Shown in pieces: positions 60,998 to 64,000 of a stretch of 64,000 nucleotides of DNA. The stretch covers positions 434,001-498,000 of the forward strand of contig NZ_ANHX01000011.1 in the NCBI RefSeq assembly GCF_000316035.1, read 5' to 3'. The stretch comes from Paenibacillus sp. PAMC 26794. GTDB taxonomy: Bacteria; Bacillota; Bacilli; Paenibacillales; Paenibacillaceae. Each line of letters opens with the position of its first letter. Positions within the stretch are counted from its first letter, which is position 1. Below the pieces are notes generated by a model. It saw only the letters and a list, made by a program, of their open reading frames with translations, made no database searches and was not told where the DNA came from. Both the position numbers and the translations under genes were made by a program.

Positions 60998-61071
60998 GTT
61001 CTTACTGTCTCTCTTTGGCAAGTTGGATAAACGAACTCAAATCCATCAACCAACCTTGTTGGGACACTCGT

Positions 61072-62055
61072 TCATTGTAAAGAACGTGCAAGTGCTGCAA
61101 CAGAACCGCGGAAATCGGGTCTGCCGTCAGCCGTCCACAAAAGCGCTGTTAGAAATGTATGGCGATTCGGATCGTACAGCGGATCTCCTATAATGTTCTT
61201 GTACGTTCTTGCGTGAAACACAAATAGCGTCTCTTCGTCGTCCTCTGACACCGTGAAGGAATTATGACCGGGACCATACATTGAGATGCTCTCATCTGTC
61301 GAGAGAACCGGTGTTTGCGACTTGCGCCATGAGGTGGCATCGAGCAAATCAGCATCCGCATCGGCTTCAAGTAGGCCCATGCAATAATTGAAATCGGTGG
61401 CGCTAGCCGAGTAAGAGAGGAATACCCGATTACCCTTGCGAAGAAATGCCGCGCCTTCGTTCACTTTATAACCAATGATCTCCCAGTCATATTCCGGCAT
61501 CGAAATCATCGTTTGCGACCCAGTCAGCGTCCACGGATTGCTCATTTTAGATATATACAGATTAGAGTTACCTCCGATGTTCGGATCCTTTTGTGCCCAT
61601 ACGTAATAACGGCTGCCATTATGCTCAAAGGTAGTGGCATCGAGGGCGAAGCTTTCCCATTCGGTACGAACCTGCCCTCTTTCCATCCAACTGCCTTCGA
61701 GCGGATTGTCATTTTCATTCTCTAGCACGTACATCCGATGGTCGAACAAGCCTTCATTCGTTTCCGTCGTGTATGCGGCAGCGAAATACACGTACCATTT
61801 GTCATCAATAAAATGCAGTTCGGGTGCCCAAATATTGGCACTAAGGATACCATTCTCGCGCTTTCTCCAGATCACTACAGGAGTTGATGTAACAAGCTTC
61901 TCAAGGTTCTGGGCTCTACGGATTTCAATCCAATCATACTCCGGAACGGATGCTACGAAGTAATAATAACCATCCGAATGTCTGTAAATAAAAGGATCAG
62001 CTCTCTGTTCAATTAATGGTTGAATGTCGTGTGACGCTCGTTGTTGGATTTCCAT
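61072..62055 (-). CDS. Glycoside hydrolase family 43 enzyme
   Basis: The 327-residue protein is a five-bladed beta-propeller of GH43, acting on arabinose- or xylose-containing oligosaccharides by inversion. The three catalytic acids fit the family: Asp20 in RADPFIY, Asp139 in ALDATTFEHNG, and Glu200 in VNEGAAFL. IWAPELHFIDDKWYVYF is the usual second-blade segment (75-91). There is no signal peptide, so it works on imported sugars. It is the last gene of the ABC importer operon (28-nt gap), which suggests that the transporter brings in arabino- or xylo-oligosaccharides. Confidence 0.88.
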   Translation of the reverse strand: MEIQQRASHDIQPLIEQRADPFIYRHSDGYYYFVASVPEYDWIEIRRAQNLEKLVTSTPVVIWRKRENGILSANIWAPELHFIDDKWYVYFAAAYTTETNEGLFDHRMYVLENENDNPLEGSWMERGQVRTEWESFALDATTFEHNGSRYYVWAQKDPNIGGNSNLYISKMSNPWTLTGSQTMISMPEYDWEIIGYKVNEGAAFLRKGNRVFLSYSASATDFNYCMGLLEADADADLLDATSWRKSQTPVLSTDESISMYGPGHNSFTVSEDDEETLFVFHARTYKNIIGDPLYDPNRHTFLTALLWTADGRPDFRGSVAALARSLQ

Positions 62056-62083
62056 CTTATCACCTGTTTCATCATAATATAGA

Positions 62084-62932
62084 TTACCCTTTAACAGCGC
62101 CTGCAGTCATACCGTCTATGAAATATTTCTGAAAAGCAATGAATAGTATGAAAATTGGAATGATGGAGAAGAAGGAGCCCACGATTAATAAGTCATAGTT
62201 ATTGCCATAAGGAGTTAACAACGTTTTCAAACCGATTGGAAGTGTATATTTACTCTGATCTCCCAACACCATGAATGGCCACAATAGATTATTCCAGCTA
62301 TTCATACCATTCAATATGGCCATTGCTGCAAACGATGGCTTCATAATCGGCATAATTAGTCTGAAATAAATCGCATACTCGTTTGCGCCATCAACCCGCC
62401 CAGATTGAATAATCTCTTTGGGTATGCTTCGTAGATATTGCCTGAAGAAAAATATTGTCGCGGCATTGGCTATACCGGGCAGAATGATTGCCGAATAGCT
62501 ATTCACCATTCCCAAATCATTAATTAGGCTGTACAAAGGAACCAGCAGTATTTCGAAAGGCACCATCATAATGAGTAAAACACATATAAAGAGGAAGTTC
62601 TTACCTTTAAAATGATATGCTGCAAAACCATATGCAACAAATGCGCTTACAAAAAGTGTTAAAACCACTTGAACGATTGTTAAAATCATACTGTTCCAAA
62701 ACCACACAAAATAATCATGTTCTCCAGTAAACAGAAAGATGAAATTATCAAAACTCATGATTTCAAAATCCAAACTTAGGTTAAGACCATATCTAACTAA
62801 TGATTCACCTGGTTTAAAGGAAGATAGGGCCACTGCGTAGAATGGGATCATAATTATAACGAATAGTATAATGAATAAACAAATAATTACTATTCTAGAG
62901 ATGAAATCACTCCTCGTCTGACTTCTGCCCAC
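62084..62932 (-). CDS. Carbohydrate ABC transporter permease, MalG/AraQ type
   Basis: The start is GTG 62932 after GGAGGAGG, directly behind the stop of the other permease; the product is 282 residues. Six membrane segments are present, with the EAA loop DGANEYAIYFRLIMPIMKPSFA by position 188-209, which docks the ATPase. No ATPase gene is found in the operon, so a shared MsmK-type ATPase is likely to energise it. With its partner and the binding protein it forms a CUT1 importer. Confidence 0.9.
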   Translation of the reverse strand: MGRSQTRSDFISRIVIICLFIILFVIIMIPFYAVALSSFKPGESLVRYGLNLSLDFEIMSFDNFIFLFTGEHDYFVWFWNSMILTIVQVVLTLFVSAFVAYGFAAYHFKGKNFLFICVLLIMMVPFEILLVPLYSLINDLGMVNSYSAIILPGIANAATIFFFRQYLRSIPKEIIQSGRVDGANEYAIYFRLIMPIMKPSFAAMAILNGMNSWNNLLWPFMVLGDQSKYTLPIGLKTLLTPYGNNYDLLIVGSFFSIIPIFILFIAFQKYFIDGMTAGAVKG

Positions 62933-62933
62933 T

Positions 62934-63830
62934 TTAATCCTCCTCCTTTTTGAACATTCCACTAAATTTCAACTGCGTTAAATTGATAACCATAGCAATG
63001 ACTAACAGAACGATACCAACTGCAGCTGCGTAACCCAGCTTATTCTGCTCAATCCCTTGTCTATACAGATATCCAACAATGGTTAAGCCAATATTTTGGG
63101 GTGATTTGTTACCGTTGAACATCATCAGGCTCTCGGTAAACATTGCTAAACCTGCATAAACACTAATTGTGGTAACATATACCGTGGTCGGCTTCAATAA
63201 TGGCATTGTGATCGTTCTAAACTTCTGCCAAGCAGATGCACCGTCAATTGAAGCAGCCTCATAATATTCATTGTCAATGCTTTTCAAACCCGATAGATAG
63301 TAAAGCATATTAACGCCTGTCCATCTCCAACATGCGAGGATTAACAGTGCTGCCATACTCCAATTTCCGTCTTTCAAAAATTTGATAGGCTCTACACCAA
63401 ATAGACCTAGGAAACTGTTCATTAATGAACCTTCCATCTCACCGAATGTAAGGCGGAAAATGGTACCCGCAACTGCGACAGATGTCAATGCAGGGAGAAA
63501 GAAAGAAGATTTAAAAAACTCTCTTCCCTTCATTAACTTACTGTTGATCATAACGGCGAATAACATGGGAAAAGGAATCAACAGCACTAAGGTTCCTAAC
63601 ATGTACACAACGCTATTTTTAATAGATGTCAAAAACACTTTATCAGTAAGTAATTTCGAATAATTTGCTTCACCAATCCATTTAGGATCCTGTCCCAGCA
63701 TCCTATCTTGAAAGCTCATTACGAATGAATTTACAAGCGGAAAAAACCAGAATATCAAAAATATGAGTATAAATGGCAATACAAAAACATAAGGTGCAAC
63801 TTTTTGAGAGTATACAAATTTCTTTATCAT
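62934..63830 (-). CDS. Carbohydrate ABC transporter permease, MalF/LplB type
   Basis: The 298-residue product has six membrane segments and the EAA loop DNEYYEAASIDGASAWQKFRTITMPLLKPT by position 189-218. GGGAG lies nine bases before the ATG. It is the second gene of the operon, after the solute-binding protein. Together with the downstream permease it forms the channel of a CUT1-type sugar importer. Confidence 0.9.
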   Translation of the reverse strand: MIKKFVYSQKVAPYVFVLPFILIFLIFWFFPLVNSFVMSFQDRMLGQDPKWIGEANYSKLLTDKVFLTSIKNSVVYMLGTLVLLIPFPMLFAVMINSKLMKGREFFKSSFFLPALTSVAVAGTIFRLTFGEMEGSLMNSFLGLFGVEPIKFLKDGNWSMAALLILACWRWTGVNMLYYLSGLKSIDNEYYEAASIDGASAWQKFRTITMPLLKPTTVYVTTISVYAGLAMFTESLMMFNGNKSPQNIGLTIVGYLYRQGIEQNKLGYAAAVGIVLLVIAMVINLTQLKFSGMFKKEED

Positions 63831-63854
63831 ATTCTCAATCTCCCTTGACTATGG

Positions 63855-63892
63855 TTAAACCTGCCGACCACTGTACCTGCCGACAGGTTTAA
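63855..63892 (-). other. Intercistronic hairpin between binding protein and permease
   Basis: TTAAACCTG pairs with CAGGTTTAA, and the loop contains a second copy of ACCTGCCGAC. Such hairpins often protect the abundant binding-protein mRNA and lower permease expression. Confidence 0.55.
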
Positions 63893-63914
63893 TCAAATCA
63901 TTTACTTATTATAT

Positions 63915-64000
63915 TTATTTCAATTCTTGTTCAATTGCTGCTTGTGCTTCATCCAACGCTTCCTTCACGTCTTGGCCATCTTCAAAGATAGCATTCAAAG
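63915..64000 (-). CDS. Extracellular sugar-binding protein, C-terminal end (cut by window edge)
   Basis: Only the last 27 codons are in the window, ending with an acidic helix (FEDGQDVKEALDEAQAAIEQ) usual at the end of CUT1 solute-binding proteins. Its place as first gene before two permeases supports this. It would be a lipoprotein that catches the oligosaccharide outside the membrane. Confidence 0.75.
   Translation of the reverse strand, partial: LNAIFEDGQDVKEALDEAQAAIEQELK

Noticed and set aside
52657..61071. CRISPR array as an explanation for the repeats
   Set aside because: Repeats are few, of different lengths and 1.5-4 kb apart, without regular spacers or cas genes.
60858..61193. 111-codon plus-strand frame at the end of the GH43 gene
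   Set aside because: It crosses a perfect hairpin and the real GH43 coding end.
1..64000. tRNA and rRNA genes
   Set aside because: I saw no cloverleaf with conserved T-loop sequence and no rRNA-like stretch; a dedicated search could still find one.

Overview
The window looks like a chromosomal segment of a Paenibacillus-type Firmicute. Spacing-perfect AGGAGG-type ribosome binding sites, frequent GTG/TTG starts, Zur, Fur and cre operators of the Bacillus type, and a large stock of sugar-catabolism genes all point that way. Base composition is moderate over most of the window and becomes AT-richer in the last 12 kb.

Region 1 (1-2840) is a nucleoside salvage operon: the 3' end of deoB, then deoD and pdp, closed by a terminator. 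Region 2 (2870-7870) is a decayed zinc locus. It has a permease/partner pair (YcgR/YcgQ type), a C-terminal scrap of a CobW/ZagA GTPase, a secreted stalk-domain protein, two Zur boxes, znuC, and an ORF in which the first half of ZnuB is fused in frame to the last third of ZnuA. Region 3 (7910-10400) holds an unknown cytosolic protein, an M50B-like membrane peptidase and a DUF421/DUF4363 membrane pair.

Region 4 (10480-22020) serves glucuronoxylan use. A GntR-uxuA-uxuB operon lies behind a 30-bp perfect palindrome. It is followed by an ArsR regulator and an aldehyde dehydrogenase that share an operator-like motif, an AraC regulator, and a GH52 beta-xylosidase / GH67 alpha-glucuronidase / polyol dehydrogenase run behind a cre site. 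Region 5 (22130-29370) is mixed housekeeping and redox: an HPr-like protein, L31 type B, a Dabb protein, two SDRs, pyruvate oxidase, a membrane L7/L12-like protein, a P450 and a truncated aldo-keto reductase.

Region 6 (29680-40126) is the most interesting intact system: six tightly packed, mostly overlapping genes encoding a MoxR AAA+ ATPase, a DUF5682 protein, a VWA protein, a giant DUF4132 protein, a SWIM zinc-finger protein and a 92-residue protein. Five of them correspond to the E. coli yehL/M/P/I/Q set, whose function is not established. Region 7 (40470-52660) holds an ECF sigma factor with a membrane anti-sigma-like partner, a WG-repeat protein, a 130-nt palindrome, an XRE-cupin/YbaK pair, and a Fur-controlled siderophore locus with two half-ABC transporters and a binding lipoprotein whose signal peptide is frameshifted.

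Region 8 (52660-61070) is an AT-rich graveyard of mobile DNA. It has dispersed repeats ending in TTCTTGTCCCTCGACA, a second repeat family, a mini inverted-repeat element, a tyrosine-recombinase scrap and broken ORFs. Between them sit a GntR-ilvD operon, an ECF sigma factor fused to a YcdB-like domain, and a small secreted protein. Region 9 (61070-64000) is a minus-strand carbohydrate ABC importer (binding protein, two permeases) with a GH43 glycosidase. I found no tRNA, rRNA or CRISPR array.
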